Source of the DNA: Bradyrhizobium elkanii USDA 76
Lineage (GTDB): Bacteria; Pseudomonadota; Alphaproteobacteria; Rhizobiales; Xanthobacteraceae
Reading direction: 5' to 3'
Length of the DNA stretch: 64,000 nt
NCBI RefSeq assembly: GCF_023278185.1
Contig: NZ_CP066356.1
Coordinates: 1,542,001-1,606,000 of the forward strand
Below are positions 10,395 through 19,481 of this stretch, piece after piece (positions within the stretch are counted from its first letter, which is position 1; each line of letters begins with the position of its first letter). The translations under genes were made by a program, and so were the position numbers. Under the pieces are notes generated by a model, which was given only the letters and a program-made list of their open reading frames with translations, ran no database searches and had not been told where the DNA came from.

Positions 10395-10408
10395 TTGTTC
10401 TGGATCAA
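10395..10408 (-). promoter_or_regulatory. FixK-type box, one mismatch
   Basis: TTGTTCTGGATCAA differs at one base (TTGT for TTGA/C) and is 58-71 bases upstream of the small membrane gene at 10337. Confidence 0.5.
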
Positions 10409-10486
10409 CAAAGCGACGAGCGATTTGGAGATTTGTCCGCGCCATCAACGTTCACGAAGCCGCTCGAATATCCCTCGCTTGGTCGT

Positions 10487-11233
10487 TCAGTGAACCTGTT
10501 TCTCCAGCTCCTGATCGTCCGGAGATTTCAGGTAGAAGCCCGAGAAGCTATCGCCCCAGCAGAGATGATCATGCACCTCGCGGACGCCGGGAACGTTTTC
10601 GGCCGCGACGATCGCGGCGTTGCGAAATCTGCTTTCGGTAATCACGCCGCTCAAGTGGGCGATGCCGTCCTGAACGATGACGCTGAGTCCAAGCGGACAC
10701 CAGGCATTCCGTTCGATCTCGTCCAGAATGCGCCGCCGGATCTGGTCGTCATTCTCGGTCGGAGCAGGTACGTTGCGTGCCAGGCTCGCCACCGTTCGGA
10801 GCAGGTTGCTGCGGGTGATGATGCCGACAAGCTTGCCGTCGCGAACCACCGGCAGTCGCTTGACGTTGTTCTTCTCCATCAATCCGACGACCGTCGTCAA
10901 CGGCGCATCCTCGGCCACGGTGACCGGCTCGCGTGTCATGATCTCAGAGACTTTGCGTCCATGCTCCAATACGTAGTCCTCGGCCCACTTTCCTGGTCCG
11001 AGAATGAAGGTCATCAACCAATTGCGCTTCCGTCCGGTGCCGATCTCGCTGCGATGAAGGAAATCGCCTTCGGTAATGATGCCGACGAGCGTCCCGTCGG
11101 GATCGACTACCGGCAGCCCGCTGACACGGTGCTGAAGCATGATGTTTGCCGCGTCGAGGATGGCGCTGTCCGGCGTGGTCGAAAGCACCTTACGGGCCAT
11201 AATCTGGTGCGCATACATCCGAATATCTCCCAT
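10487..11233 (-). CDS. CBS-CBS-BON protein (copy 2)
   Basis: The 248-residue protein has CBS1 (HRVSGLPVVDPDGTLVGIITEGDFLHRSEIGT), a linker with W..DYVLEHGRKV, CBS2 (NNVKRLPVVRDGKLVGIITRSNLL) and BON with VQDGIAHLSGVI and VREVHDHLCW. It shares the opening pattern M.AHQIM with copies at 21925 and 47161. Cytoplasmic by sequence. Two tandem FixK boxes lie upstream, the nearer 49-62 bases away. A nucleotide-sensing role is inferred from the CBS family only. Confidence 0.92.
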   Translation of the reverse strand: MGDIRMYAHQIMARKVLSTTPDSAILDAANIMLQHRVSGLPVVDPDGTLVGIITEGDFLHRSEIGTGRKRNWLMTFILGPGKWAEDYVLEHGRKVSEIMTREPVTVAEDAPLTTVVGLMEKNNVKRLPVVRDGKLVGIITRSNLLRTVASLARNVPAPTENDDQIRRRILDEIERNAWCPLGLSVIVQDGIAHLSGVITESRFRNAAIVAAENVPGVREVHDHLCWGDSFSGFYLKSPDDQELEKQVH

Positions 11234-11281
11234 CGTTCTGGAACGTGACGGTTCAGCTTAGTTGCTGATGCATGGGACGCG

Positions 11282-11295
11282 TTGATTTGACGCAA
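11282..11295 (-). promoter_or_regulatory. FixK2-type box
   Basis: TTGATTTGACGCAA fits TTGA-N6-GCAA, the half-site pattern known from Bradyrhizobium FixK2 targets; 49-62 bases upstream of the CBS-BON start at 11233. Confidence 0.7.
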
Positions 11296-11314
11296 GCGGC
11301 AAACGGGGCGCGGT

Positions 11315-11328
11315 TTGATCTGGCGCAA
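11315..11328. promoter_or_regulatory. FixK2-type box
   Basis: TTGATCTGGCGCAA, identical to the box before narK (59538). It is 82-95 bases from the CBS-BON start and 182 from the AhpD-like start on the other strand. Confidence 0.75.
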
Positions 11329-11509
11329 ATGTCACGCGCGATCGCCGCGCTATAAAGTGTCGGTCCTTGCAGGCCGAACACGCACGTCCTTCACAGAGGC
11401 CAGATCGTGTTGTCGGCTGCGTTGGACGAAGGGCGGCGTTCGCCGTTGCATCCCCATCGGCGGAGCCGCCCTTTCCTGGACCGTTTCAATAGCGAAGACC
11501 GAGGGTCGC

Positions 11510-11881
11510 ATGCAAAAGGACTATGCCGACATCTGCAAGCACATCTCCAACAATCTGGGCCAGTTGCGCAAGGGCATTCCTGAAACCATGCGAGCGTTCT
11601 CGGCCATGGCGCAGGCGGCCACCAGAAACGGCGCGCTCGATGCCCGGACCAAGGAATTGATCGCGCTCGCGCTGGGCGTTGCCGCGCACTGCGACGGCTG
11701 CATCGGCTTCCACGCCGAGGCCCTGGTCAAACTGGGGGTCAGCCGCAAGGAGCTCGAGGAGACGCTCGGATTGGCGGTCTACATGGGCGGTGGACCATCC
11801 CTGATGTACGCCGCTGACGCGCTGGGCGCTTACGATCAGTTTCAGGAGCGCGCGGTGGTTTCCGAGCCGGCGATGGATTGA
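11510..11881 (+). CDS. AhpD-like/carboxymuconolactone decarboxylase-family protein
   Basis: The 123-residue protein from ATG 11510 (GAGGG site before it) has the family core LIALALGVAAHCDGCIGFH: the CxxC pair plus downstream His seen in AhpD-type alkylhydroperoxidases. The family includes thiol-dependent peroxidases that use the two cysteines. It is about the normal length for the short form. A longer open frame back to 11315 has no family similarity. The FixK box 11315-11328 lies 182 bases upstream. A role in peroxide handling at low oxygen is inferred. Confidence 0.82.
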   Translation: MQKDYADICKHISNNLGQLRKGIPETMRAFSAMAQAATRNGALDARTKELIALALGVAAHCDGCIGFHAEALVKLGVSRKELEETLGLAVYMGGGPSLMYAADALGAYDQFQERAVVSEPAMD

Positions 11882-11891
11882 TCCGGATCAA
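11878..11891 (+). promoter_or_regulatory. FixK/FNR-type box
   Basis: TTGATCCGGATCAA, a perfect palindrome overlapping the stop codon of the AhpD-like gene, 168-181 bases upstream of the UspA start. Confidence 0.65.
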
Positions 11892-11984
11892 CCTTACGCG
11901 GCGCCGACATACGTCCTCTCAAATTCAGAAGGGAGATCTAGACTAGGCGACAGCGGGCGACGAGCTGAGGGGACCGAGGCAAGC

Positions 11985-11998
11985 TTGACCTGGCTCAA
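11985..11998 (+). promoter_or_regulatory. FixK/FNR-type box
   Basis: TTGACCTGGCTCAA, 61-74 bases upstream of the UspA start at 12059. Confidence 0.85.
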
Positions 11999-12058
11999 CG
12001 TTGGCAGAGCCGCCATGCGCGATAATTGAAGATCATTTCAGGTTGGTGGAGCAGACAC

Positions 12059-12880
12059 ATGTTTTTGGCCAATGTCATGGTTTATGTCGACCCTCAGCAG
12101 CAGGACGAGGGGCAGATTCGCGTCGCCGAAGGGATTGCGGACAAGTTTCACGCATCGATGATCGGCGTCTCAGCTTCCGCCATCGATCCGCCCTTTGTTG
12201 CCGAAGGAGTGATCATCGAGCAGACCACCGAAGATGATATCAAGCGGATGCGGGCCGATCTCGCGGCGAAGGGCGAATGGTTCGGGAAGATCACGGGTCG
12301 AGAGCGTCACAAATTGGAATGGCGGTGGGCTCTGGAATCCCCCACCGCGTTTCTCGCGGAGCAGGCGAGGGCGGCAGATCTGGTTGTCTTCAAGCGCCGG
12401 AAGGCCCAGTCCGACAATTTCCATTACCTCGATTCGGCCGAGGCCATCCTGCGGATGGGTCGTCCCACGCTGTCGGTGCCGGAAGGCGTAACCGGCTTGT
12501 CCGCCGATCGCATCGTCGTCGGGTGGAAGGACACCCGCGAGGCGCGTCTGGCGATCCGGGACGCGTTGCCCTTCCTGACCCGGGCTTCCAAAGTGACCGT
12601 CGCCGAAATCTGCACGTCGGACGAGCAGGACGCGGCGACCCGCCGCTTGCGCGATGTCGCGAGCTATCTCGAACGGCACAGCGTCAATTGCCAGTTCGAC
12701 GTTCGCGTCCACACGTCCGAGCCGGACGCAGGGTACCTTGTCAGACTGGCAAAGAGCGAAGGCGCCGACCTCATCGTCACCGGAGGCTATGGACATAGCC
12801 GGCTCGGTGAATGGATGTTCGGCGGCATGACGCGGGGCTTGCTGCAGCAGGCCCCAATCTGCCTGCTGATGTCGCATTAG
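12059..12880 (+). CDS. Tandem universal stress protein (UspA family)
   Basis: The 273-residue protein carries two Usp-like halves. The second ends with the ATP-binding pattern VTGGYGHSRLGEWMFGGMTRGLL (about residues 240-262), that is G-x2-G-x(~9)-G(S/T). The start ATG 12059 follows GGTGGAG and fits the FixK box 61-74 bases upstream. Usp proteins help cells survive starvation and anoxia in other bacteria. A similar tandem Usp lies at 23081-23917, and the shared layout suggests paralogues. Confidence 0.88.
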   Translation: MFLANVMVYVDPQQQDEGQIRVAEGIADKFHASMIGVSASAIDPPFVAEGVIIEQTTEDDIKRMRADLAAKGEWFGKITGRERHKLEWRWALESPTAFLAEQARAADLVVFKRRKAQSDNFHYLDSAEAILRMGRPTLSVPEGVTGLSADRIVVGWKDTREARLAIRDALPFLTRASKVTVAEICTSDEQDAATRRLRDVASYLERHSVNCQFDVRVHTSEPDAGYLVRLAKSEGADLIVTGGYGHSRLGEWMFGGMTRGLLQQAPICLLMSH

Positions 12881-13055
12881 ACCAGCCGTTCCAGGGCGCG
12901 GTGACGGTGGCATCTGAGGATGTTGGTCTCGCGGTCGCCATGGCCGTTGAGTGCCGCTCGATGCGTGTCGGAGCAGCTCTGCCGTCTGAGCTCCGACAAA
13001 TCGACAATCGCGGCGAAGTGCCAATGGTGCTGGTTGGCGATCTGCGCCGCGTGAA

Positions 13056-13069
13056 TTGATCACGATCAA
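13056..13069 (+). promoter_or_regulatory. FixK/FNR-type box
   Basis: TTGATCACGATCAA, perfect palindrome 57-70 bases upstream of the DUF2892 start. Confidence 0.85.
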
Positions 13070-13125
13070 GGGCCGGGAGCCGGAGTGCGTTCAAAATGGA
13101 GTTGCATCGAAGGAGGCAGATTGCC

Positions 13126-13338
13126 ATGACACGCAACGTCGGACTCATTGATCAGTACGCCCGGATCATCATCGGCCTGGCTCTGATCGCATATACCTTG
13201 AAGGACGGCTCGCTTGGATCGGGATGGCTGGTCGCCGGGACTCTCGGATTCGTTCTGATTGCGACAGCGTTCTTCTCGTACTGCCCGCTCTACACGTTGC
13301 TGGGAATCAACACTCGGCACAAGTCCAGCTCGGTCTAG
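13126..13338 (+). CDS. DUF2892 (YgaP-type) inner-membrane protein
   Basis: The 70-residue protein has the DUF2892 pattern: N-x-G-x2-D-x3-R opening (NVGLIDQYARIIIGL), two transmembrane segments (about 14-30 and 38-56) and CPLYTLLGINT at the end. A strong AAGGAGG site precedes ATG 13126. In other bacteria this domain occurs alone or joined to rhodanese domains. Function unknown. A FixK box sits 57-70 bases upstream. Confidence 0.85.
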   Translation: MTRNVGLIDQYARIIIGLALIAYTLKDGSLGSGWLVAGTLGFVLIATAFFSYCPLYTLLGINTRHKSSSV

Positions 13339-13353
13339 GATCTCGTAACGGTA

Positions 13354-13614
13354 ATGAATGAAAGCCTCACTCTTGCCGAGTTGCGAGCGCGACTCGATCG
13401 TCTCGACGACGGCGCCGTTTTGAGAATCTCCGATCACGACTATGAGCGGTTGTTTGGGATCAATGAGGTCGCTGCCGCCGAGGTCGCGCGACTTGCCCGG
13501 AAGCATCATTGCGTGAGCGTTCCGGGAGAGGGCTCGGTGTACTTCCGAAAATCGAACTCCGACGCGTATGGTTCAGCAGAGCTGGTGCAGGACGCGCCCT
13601 CCGTGTCCTGCTGA
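13354..13614 (+). CDS. Hypothetical protein
   Basis: I do not recognise this 86-residue protein. It is charged, probably helical at the N-terminus (LAELRARLDRLDDGAVLRISDHDYERLFG), with no membrane helix. It starts 15 bases after the DUF2892 gene and probably shares its FixK-type promoter. Confidence 0.6.
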   Translation: MNESLTLAELRARLDRLDDGAVLRISDHDYERLFGINEVAAAEVARLARKHHCVSVPGEGSVYFRKSNSDAYGSAELVQDAPSVSC

Positions 13615-13638
13615 ACTCGAAATCCGCGCAACGAACCT

Positions 13639-13884
13639 TCAGTCGAGAGTGATGATGGTCAGAAGCAGCCGGAAGATCTCCCAACCGGCGGCAACCAGCA
13701 ATGCGCCAACGATCAGCAGCCGGCCGTACCATGAGACGGTCGGACCGCTCCGAACATGCCGGCGTCGGACCGGTTGGTCGACTGTTGGCGTCGCCACTGA
13801 GGTAGCGATGGCGCGAGCATTGCTCGCGTCGTCAAGTTTCTGCCCGTTCCGTTGCCGTGATTGATCCATTGTGGTCAATGCCAT
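13639..13884 (-). CDS. Small C-terminally anchored membrane protein
   Basis: An 81-residue protein from ATG 13884 (or 76 from ATG 13869) with a polar N-terminal half and one C-terminal transmembrane helix (about the last 30 residues). It lies downstream of the Mg2+ ATPase on the same strand, but a perfect FixK box stands between the two, 44-57 bases upstream of ATG 13884, so it has its own promoter. Function unknown. Confidence 0.6.
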   Translation of the reverse strand: MALTTMDQSRQRNGQKLDDASNARAIATSVATPTVDQPVRRRHVRSGPTVSWYGRLLIVGALLVAAGWEIFRLLLTIITLD

Positions 13885-13927
13885 GCATCGTTGCAGCACA
13901 ACGATCGCATTCGGTGGAAGAAAGGCC

Positions 13928-13941
13928 TTGATGCGGATCAA
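13928..13941 (-). promoter_or_regulatory. FixK/FNR-type box
   Basis: TTGATGCGGATCAA, between the end of the Mg2+ ATPase gene and the small gene starting at 13884. Confidence 0.8.
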
Positions 13942-13981
13942 CTCTGGTCCCGCGGTCCCACTAACGGGTAGCGTCTGTGGG

Positions 13982-16585
13982 TCATCCATTCAGTGCGGCA
14001 TCGCTGACGGGATGTTGTCGTCTCAGCGCGACTTGACTCACCTGTGCTGCTGGGAGCGCAAGATGCTTTCCAGCCTCGGCCATGCCGAGGTAGCCGATCG
14101 TTATCAAAGTTATCGTTCCCAGGAGCACAGGCGGCAGGTTCGCGAAACCGAACAAGGAACCGGCCGGTCCCAGCGCCAGGAAAATGCCTGAAGCAAGCGC
14201 GCCAAGCGAGCCCAACGCCAGGATGCGATGCGGGTGGCTGGCGCGCCATGGCGGCCGCCGCGAGCGGATCAGGAAGATCACGAGGATTTGCGTAGCGATC
14301 GATTCCAGGAACCAGCCGGTCTGGAACGCGGCCGCGTCGGTGTGGAAGACCTTCAGGAGAAGGGTGAAAGTCGCGACGTCGAACAGGGATGAAATCGAGC
14401 CCATGACGAACGTGAACCGCAGGATATCCGCCATATTCCATGATTGGGGTCTCTCAGCATCCTCCTCATCGATCTCGTCGAATGGAATGCCGATCTCTGA
14501 GAGATCGTAGAGCAGGTTGTTCAGGAGGATCTGCAGCGGCAACAGCGGCAGGAACGGCAGGGCTATGGATGCCAGCGCCATCGATAGCATGTTGCCGAAA
14601 TTCGAGCTGGTTCCCATCCGGATGTACTTCAGAATGTTGGCGAAGGTTCGTCGTCCCTCGATCACGCCCGCGCCCAGCACCGAGAGGTCCGGGGCCAGCA
14701 GGATCATATCCGCTGCCGCTCGTGCCACTTCGGTCGCGCCGGCGACGGAAATTCCGACATGGGCAGCGTGAATCGCCGGAGCGTCGTTGACGCCGTCGCC
14801 CATGAAGCCGACGACGTGACCGCGCTGACGCAGGGCTCGGATGATCCGTCGTTTCTGTTCGGGATCGATCCTGGCGAACAGGTCGACATCCCCGATTTGC
14901 GCGGCGAGCGCCTGATCGCTCAAATCGGCAATCTCGCCACCGGTCAAGATGCGACCCGAAGGTAGGCCGACGGCATCCGCGACATGCGCAACCACTGCAG
15001 CGTGATCTCCGGAGAGGACCTTGATGCCGACGCCGCGTGCCCGCAGCTCCCTGACCGAGTCGGCCGCATCGCGCTTGGGAGGGTCCGCGAAGGCGCAGAA
15101 GCCGACCAGCGTCAGGACAGCTTCGTCCTCGGTCGTAACATTGGTCTGATCCGGCGCCATGGTTCGGATGGCAACGCCGAGCAGCCGAAAGCCCTGCCGG
15201 GCATGATCGCCCTGCAGGCGAACGAGCTGGGCGCGGTGGCTGTCATCCAGCGGCCGGGCCAGCCCGTCGACCTCGACTGCAACCGCGCGGTCCATGATCG
15301 CTTCCGGCGCGCCCTTGACGATCAGGAATCGGTCGTTGTCCCGCGCCGCAAGGACCGAGAGGCAGCGCCGCTCGAAGTCAAACGGGATCTCGGCGAGCCG
15401 GGTCCAGGCGCTGCTGCCCGGCGGGTTGTCTGCGGCAAGTAGCGCCTCATCCAGCGGGCTGTGGATGCCGGTCTGGAAAGCACTGTTCAACCGAGCCAGC
15501 TCAAGCACCCGATCGCTGGGGCGTCCCGCTGGATCGAAATGGGCCGCGAGCGTGATCTTGGCTTCTGTCAGCGTGCCGGTCTTGTCTACACATAGCGTGT
15601 CCATAGCACCGAGATCGTGGATCGCGGACAGCCTCTTGACGATCACCTGTCGCTTCGCCATCCGCTGCGCTCCGCGTGCCAATGTCACCGTCATCACCAT
15701 CGGCAAAAGCTCGGGTGTCAGGCCGACGGCCAGCGCGACAGCAAACAGGAATGATTCCATAGCCGGACGATGTGCCACGAGGTGGGCGAGCAACACGAAC
15801 AGCGTCAAGAAAAGCGTCAGCTTGAGGATGAGCAAGCCAAGCTTCTGGACACCTTGCTCAAGGGCGCTTGGGGGATCGTTCGCCAGCAGCTCGGCGCTGA
15901 TCATGCCGAAGCGCGTACGGCGGCCAGTCTCGACAACGAGCATGACCCCGTTGCCGCCGACAACGCTGGTGCCGGCGAACAGGGCATTGCTCGCTTCGGC
16001 GGGCAGACTGGTCGCGCACGGCTCGGTCGTCTTCGTGGCTGGAAACGGTTCACCCGTCATGAGGGCCTCGTTCAGCTGGAAATCGCGGGCCATAAGCGCG
16101 ACCCCGTCGGCCGGCACGAGGTCGCCGGCCCGCAACTCCACGACGTCTCCGGGGACGAGTTTGCTGATCGGCAGCGCCACAGTTGCACCATCGCGAATGA
16201 CATCGGCCTGGATCGCAACCGAGCGCCGCAAGGCATCGGCAGCGACTTCCGCGCGATGTTCCTGCAGGATGTCCAGCGTCAGCGACAGGCCCACCACTAT
16301 CGTAATGATTACAAAGCTCGCGAGGTCGCCGCTGAACCCCGACACGGCCGCCGCCACGATCAGGATGGCAATCAGCGGGTTGACCAGACGATGTACGATC
16401 TTCTGCAGGATCGATCGCGTGCCTGATGGCTCTGCGAGGTTCGGGCCGATCCGGGCGAGCCGCTTTTCGGCCTCCTGTTGGCGTAGACCGCACCGTTCGG
16501 TGTCGAGACTGCGCAAGAGCGAATTGGTTGGCTCCCGCCAGAACGCTTCAACGGCTGGGCCATACGCAGACGGCTTGAGCGGCAT
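13982..16585 (-). CDS. mgtA: Magnesium-translocating P-type ATPase
   Basis: The 867-residue protein is a type III P-ATPase: N-terminal cation ATPase domain, TGEPFP, the membrane motif VGLTPELLPMVM that marks MgtA/MgtB, the phosphorylation site DKTGTLTEA, the KGAPE nucleotide site, GDGVNDAPA, and a set of C-terminal helices. Inner-membrane Mg2+ import is the known role. A FixK box 61-74 bases upstream implies low-oxygen control, unlike the Mg2+-starvation control known in enteric bacteria. No Mg2+ leader was recognised. Confidence 0.92.
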   Translation of the reverse strand: MPLKPSAYGPAVEAFWREPTNSLLRSLDTERCGLRQQEAEKRLARIGPNLAEPSGTRSILQKIVHRLVNPLIAILIVAAAVSGFSGDLASFVIITIVVGLSLTLDILQEHRAEVAADALRRSVAIQADVIRDGATVALPISKLVPGDVVELRAGDLVPADGVALMARDFQLNEALMTGEPFPATKTTEPCATSLPAEASNALFAGTSVVGGNGVMLVVETGRRTRFGMISAELLANDPPSALEQGVQKLGLLILKLTLFLTLFVLLAHLVAHRPAMESFLFAVALAVGLTPELLPMVMTVTLARGAQRMAKRQVIVKRLSAIHDLGAMDTLCVDKTGTLTEAKITLAAHFDPAGRPSDRVLELARLNSAFQTGIHSPLDEALLAADNPPGSSAWTRLAEIPFDFERRCLSVLAARDNDRFLIVKGAPEAIMDRAVAVEVDGLARPLDDSHRAQLVRLQGDHARQGFRLLGVAIRTMAPDQTNVTTEDEAVLTLVGFCAFADPPKRDAADSVRELRARGVGIKVLSGDHAAVVAHVADAVGLPSGRILTGGEIADLSDQALAAQIGDVDLFARIDPEQKRRIIRALRQRGHVVGFMGDGVNDAPAIHAAHVGISVAGATEVARAAADMILLAPDLSVLGAGVIEGRRTFANILKYIRMGTSSNFGNMLSMALASIALPFLPLLPLQILLNNLLYDLSEIGIPFDEIDEEDAERPQSWNMADILRFTFVMGSISSLFDVATFTLLLKVFHTDAAAFQTGWFLESIATQILVIFLIRSRRPPWRASHPHRILALGSLGALASGIFLALGPAGSLFGFANLPPVLLGTITLITIGYLGMAEAGKHLALPAAQVSQVALRRQHPVSDAALNG

Positions 16586-16645
16586 GAGGATCTCGCGATG
16601 CTGGAAAGAATTGGCAAATTGTAGTGCGGCCGAATGGATCCGCCG

Positions 16646-16659
16646 TTGATGTGGCTCAA
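16646..16659 (-). promoter_or_regulatory. FixK/FNR-type box
   Basis: TTGATGTGGCTCAA, 61-74 bases upstream of mgtA. Confidence 0.82.
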
Positions 16660-17082
16660 GCCCGCTCGCGGTTAGGGTAAAATCCTTTTGTCGATAACCA
16701 ATTGATTAGACGTTGGAATCGCGAGGCCGAGCCGGGACCGGACAGCGCCGCGGCCGGTTGGCATGAGCCGGCACCGCCGATGGAAGGAGGAGACCATCCG
16801 CGGAATAAGGTCCGGGTCACGACGATGGGCACGCCAATAGGCGGCCATCGAGCGTCGGCGGCTTCAGGGGTCTCCGGCGCTCCCGCCTGCATCAGCAATC
16901 GAACGAGATCGATGGCGTCTCAGAGCGCGACAGAAAATCGCAAGCCGGATTGATGCAGGTCAAGTTCAATGCCGCAGCAGTCCGCTTTACTTCGGTTGCG
17001 CAGATTCCCCAACTGCGCTCAGCAGCCCACTGAAGCTGCCGGCTGTGGCAAGCTGGCAGCTTCTTTGGGCGGGGGCGGTTTG
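16660..17082. other. Stretch without a supported gene
   Basis: Open frames on both strands (16702-16953 plus, 16656-16898 minus) have no ribosome site or recognisable content. The FixK box at 16950 is the only signal seen. Confidence 0.5.
16950..16963 (+). promoter_or_regulatory. FixK/FNR-type box
   Basis: TTGATGCAGGTCAA, 120-133 bases upstream of the DUF6894-type gene. Confidence 0.7.
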
Positions 17083-17295
17083 ATGAGAACCTACTACTTC
17101 GACACGAAGGATGGTGTCCCGGTCCGTGATCGGATCGGACTTGAATTCGCGAGCGCCGCCGCCGCGATCACGCACAGCAAGCAAATGGCTAGCAAGATTC
17201 GTCGCGAGAATCCCTCTGGCGATGTCGATCGTCACGTTGTGGTCATCGACGAATCGGGCAAGGAAATTCACCGGGAAGCGATCTATCCCGCCTGA
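17083..17295 (+). CDS. DUF6894-type small protein
   Basis: A 70-residue soluble protein of a family common in rhizobia: MRTYYFDTKDGVPVRDRIG opening, FASAAAAITHSKQMA middle, VVVIDESGKEIHRE end. No function is known. A FixK box lies 120-133 bases upstream. Confidence 0.75.
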   Translation: MRTYYFDTKDGVPVRDRIGLEFASAAAAITHSKQMASKIRRENPSGDVDRHVVVIDESGKEIHREAIYPA

Positions 17296-17345
17296 AAATT
17301 GGGCTGACGCTCGTTCTGGCGACACCAGGCGCCATAAGCGCGCCC

Positions 17346-18101
17346 CTACAAGGGCTGATCGTCTTCTGTCGAGGGTTCTTCCTCCAGCGAGACGAAGTCG
17401 CCGCCGCCATAGTCGTCCTCCGGCGGCGGGTAAGTAATCTTTACAAGTTGATCTTCAACGCGCTTCACGCCGGCGACGTTTTCCACAGCAACGATCGCGG
17501 CCTTGTGCGCATTGTCACTCTGGACGCTGCCGCGCAGGCTGACGATCCCGTCATTCACGCTGACGTTCAGCGCAGCGGGTCGCCAAGGCGCATGCGCAAG
17601 TGCCGCGACGACCGACGCACGGATCTGATCGTCACTGCCGGAAGCGGAAGACCATTCGAGGCGAAGCTTTGCGATGGCGGTCATGAAGTCTGTGCGCGTG
17701 ACCATGCCGACCAGCTTGTTATCGCGCATGACCGGAAATCGCGTGACGCCGTGCGATTCCATGAGTTGGACGACCTGCTCGAGCGGTGTGTCCTCCTCGA
17801 CGGTGATCGGCTTGGGCGACATGATCTGACTGACCTTGCGGCCGTGTTGGCGGGCGAAGTCGAGCGCGACCTGGTTCGTGCCCGCGAGCATCGCAAGCCA
17901 ACGGCCGCGGCGCTTCTCCGTTCCGACTTCCACGCGCCGGATGAAATCTCCGTCCGACAGGATCCCGACGAGCGCTCCATCCCGATCGATGACAGGAAGG
18001 CCACTGATGTGATGCGACAGCATCGTCCTGATGGCATCGATCACCGATGCACCGGTATCGATTGAGATGACGTTCCGTGACATGATCTCCCGTACGTGCA
18101 C
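17346..18101 (-). CDS. CBS-CBS-BON protein (copy 3)
   Basis: The 251-residue protein has CBS1 (HHISGLPVIDRDGALVGILSDGDFIRRVEVGT), a linker ending ARQHGRKVSQIM, CBS2 (GVTRFPVMRDNKLVGMVTRTDFM) and BON (VNDGIVSLRGSVQ). It ends in an acidic tail (EEEPSTEDDQPL) absent from the other copies. A FixK box lies 63-76 bases upstream, in the region shared with the divergent opgC-like gene. Confidence 0.92.
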   Translation of the reverse strand: MHVREIMSRNVISIDTGASVIDAIRTMLSHHISGLPVIDRDGALVGILSDGDFIRRVEVGTEKRRGRWLAMLAGTNQVALDFARQHGRKVSQIMSPKPITVEEDTPLEQVVQLMESHGVTRFPVMRDNKLVGMVTRTDFMTAIAKLRLEWSSASGSDDQIRASVVAALAHAPWRPAALNVSVNDGIVSLRGSVQSDNAHKAAIVAVENVAGVKRVEDQLVKITYPPPEDDYGGGDFVSLEEEPSTEDDQPL

Positions 18102-18163
18102 GGCGTAGATCCTCCGACATGAGCTGACAAAACCCAGCTAACTCCTGGAAGGAACAATGCGTG

Positions 18164-18177
18164 TTGATCCTTATCAA
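18164..18177. promoter_or_regulatory. FixK/FNR-type box
   Basis: TTGATCCTTATCAA lies 63-76 bases from the CBS-BON start (18101) and 82-95 from the OpgC-like start (18259). Confidence 0.8.
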
Positions 18178-18258
18178 CCGGACGGTCGTGCAGTTGCGCT
18201 GATATCCAACTGGGCAGGCAAGCGAGTTTGCCAAGCCGACGATAGTTGGTGACGGTCC

Positions 18259-19452
18259 ATGCTTTCTGATTGTTCGGTCGGCCGCCTGAATGGCGGGAAT
18301 GTTCACCGAAACTTCGCGCCCCTGACGGTTCATCCGGGGAAGGACGACAGCGTGTCTCTGGACCGCGATCTCCGGCTGGATCTGTGCCGAGGTCTTGCTC
18401 TCTGGTGCATCTTCCTCGATCATATTCCCAACAATGTCTTCAGTTGGTTGACCCTGCGCCATTACGGCTTCAGCGATGCCACAGAGGTCTTCATGTTCGT
18501 GTCCGGCGTGACCTGTGCACTGAGCTATAGCGGTGTCCGCCGTCGCGACGGATGGGCCTCAGTCTTCGCGCATACGTTGCTGCGAAGCTGGGAGATCTAT
18601 GCGGCCTTCCTCATCCTGACCCTAGCGCTTGCCGTGGTCGTGTATGGCTCGGGTAGCGATCAACTGGCGGACCAAGCCAACGTGAAGATCCTGCTGCAGA
18701 AGCCAGGTGCGGCGCTGGCCCATGCCGCCATCCTGATGTATCGCCCCGTGAATACCGATGCCCTGCCGACCTTCGTGCTGTTTCATCTGTCGTTTGCGCC
18801 TGTTCTCTGGGGAGTATTGAAGTTTCCCAACATTTCCCTGCTGATCTCCGCGGTCATCTATGCACTGGTCCAATTGTACGGCTGGAACTTGCCGGAGTGG
18901 CCGGTCAATCAGTGGTACTTCAACCCGCTTGCCTGGCAGTTCTTGGTCGTCATTGGGGCGTGGTGGGTGACGCAGGGCTACCGAATATTCGGGCGCGGCA
19001 TCGTCTCGCAGCCTGTCGTCGTAACTGCGATAGCGTACCTCGGTGTTAGTCTCGTGATCACATTGAGCTGGGAGATCGAGCCACTGGCAGCCGCGATTCC
19101 GAGCTACATTGCGCGCCTGATCTATCCGATCGACAAGACGGATCTCGATCCGCTGCGGCTCCTGCATTTCCTGGCGATCGCCATCGTCGTAGCGAGGTTC
19201 GTGCCGCCGAATTGGCGGGCATTTGCCAGGGGCGACCTGAAGGGCGCAATTCGCTGTGGCGAGCGTTCGCTGGAGATTTATTGTGCAGCCGTCGTGCTGT
19301 CGCTGCTGGCAGGCGTTTATCTCACCGAGGTGTCCAACAGCATCACGGCACAGTTCGCGGTAAGCGCTGCAGGGATCGCGTTGCTCGTTCTGCTTGCGAC
19401 ATGCGTGACCTGGATCAGCAAGCGCAGCAGGCAACATCCGAAGCTGCTCTAA
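18259..19452 (+). CDS. opgC: OpgC-family membrane protein
   Basis: The 397-residue polytopic protein matches OpgC: LRLDLCRGLALWCIFLDHIP opening, GFSDATEVFMFVSG, and about ten transmembrane helices. OpgC proteins transfer succinyl or similar groups onto periplasmic glucans. The first 35 residues before LDRDLRLD are not conserved, so a start at GTG 18352 is possible. Modification of cyclic glucans is inferred from the family; no other opg gene is nearby. Confidence 0.82.
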   Translation: MLSDCSVGRLNGGNVHRNFAPLTVHPGKDDSVSLDRDLRLDLCRGLALWCIFLDHIPNNVFSWLTLRHYGFSDATEVFMFVSGVTCALSYSGVRRRDGWASVFAHTLLRSWEIYAAFLILTLALAVVVYGSGSDQLADQANVKILLQKPGAALAHAAILMYRPVNTDALPTFVLFHLSFAPVLWGVLKFPNISLLISAVIYALVQLYGWNLPEWPVNQWYFNPLAWQFLVVIGAWWVTQGYRIFGRGIVSQPVVVTAIAYLGVSLVITLSWEIEPLAAAIPSYIARLIYPIDKTDLDPLRLLHFLAIAIVVARFVPPNWRAFARGDLKGAIRCGERSLEIYCAAVVLSLLAGVYLTEVSNSITAQFAVSAAGIALLVLLATCVTWISKRSRQHPKLL

Positions 19453-19481
19453 AGGGGCGAGCCGCCCGCCACGGTCGCAAC

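Noticed and set aside
12901..13059. 52-codon plus-strand frame after UspA (GTG start)
   Set aside because: No ribosome site, no family, and it ends in the FixK box of the next gene.
16656..16953. Open frames on both strands upstream of the DUF6894 gene
   Set aside because: No motif, no ribosome site, and low-complexity composition.
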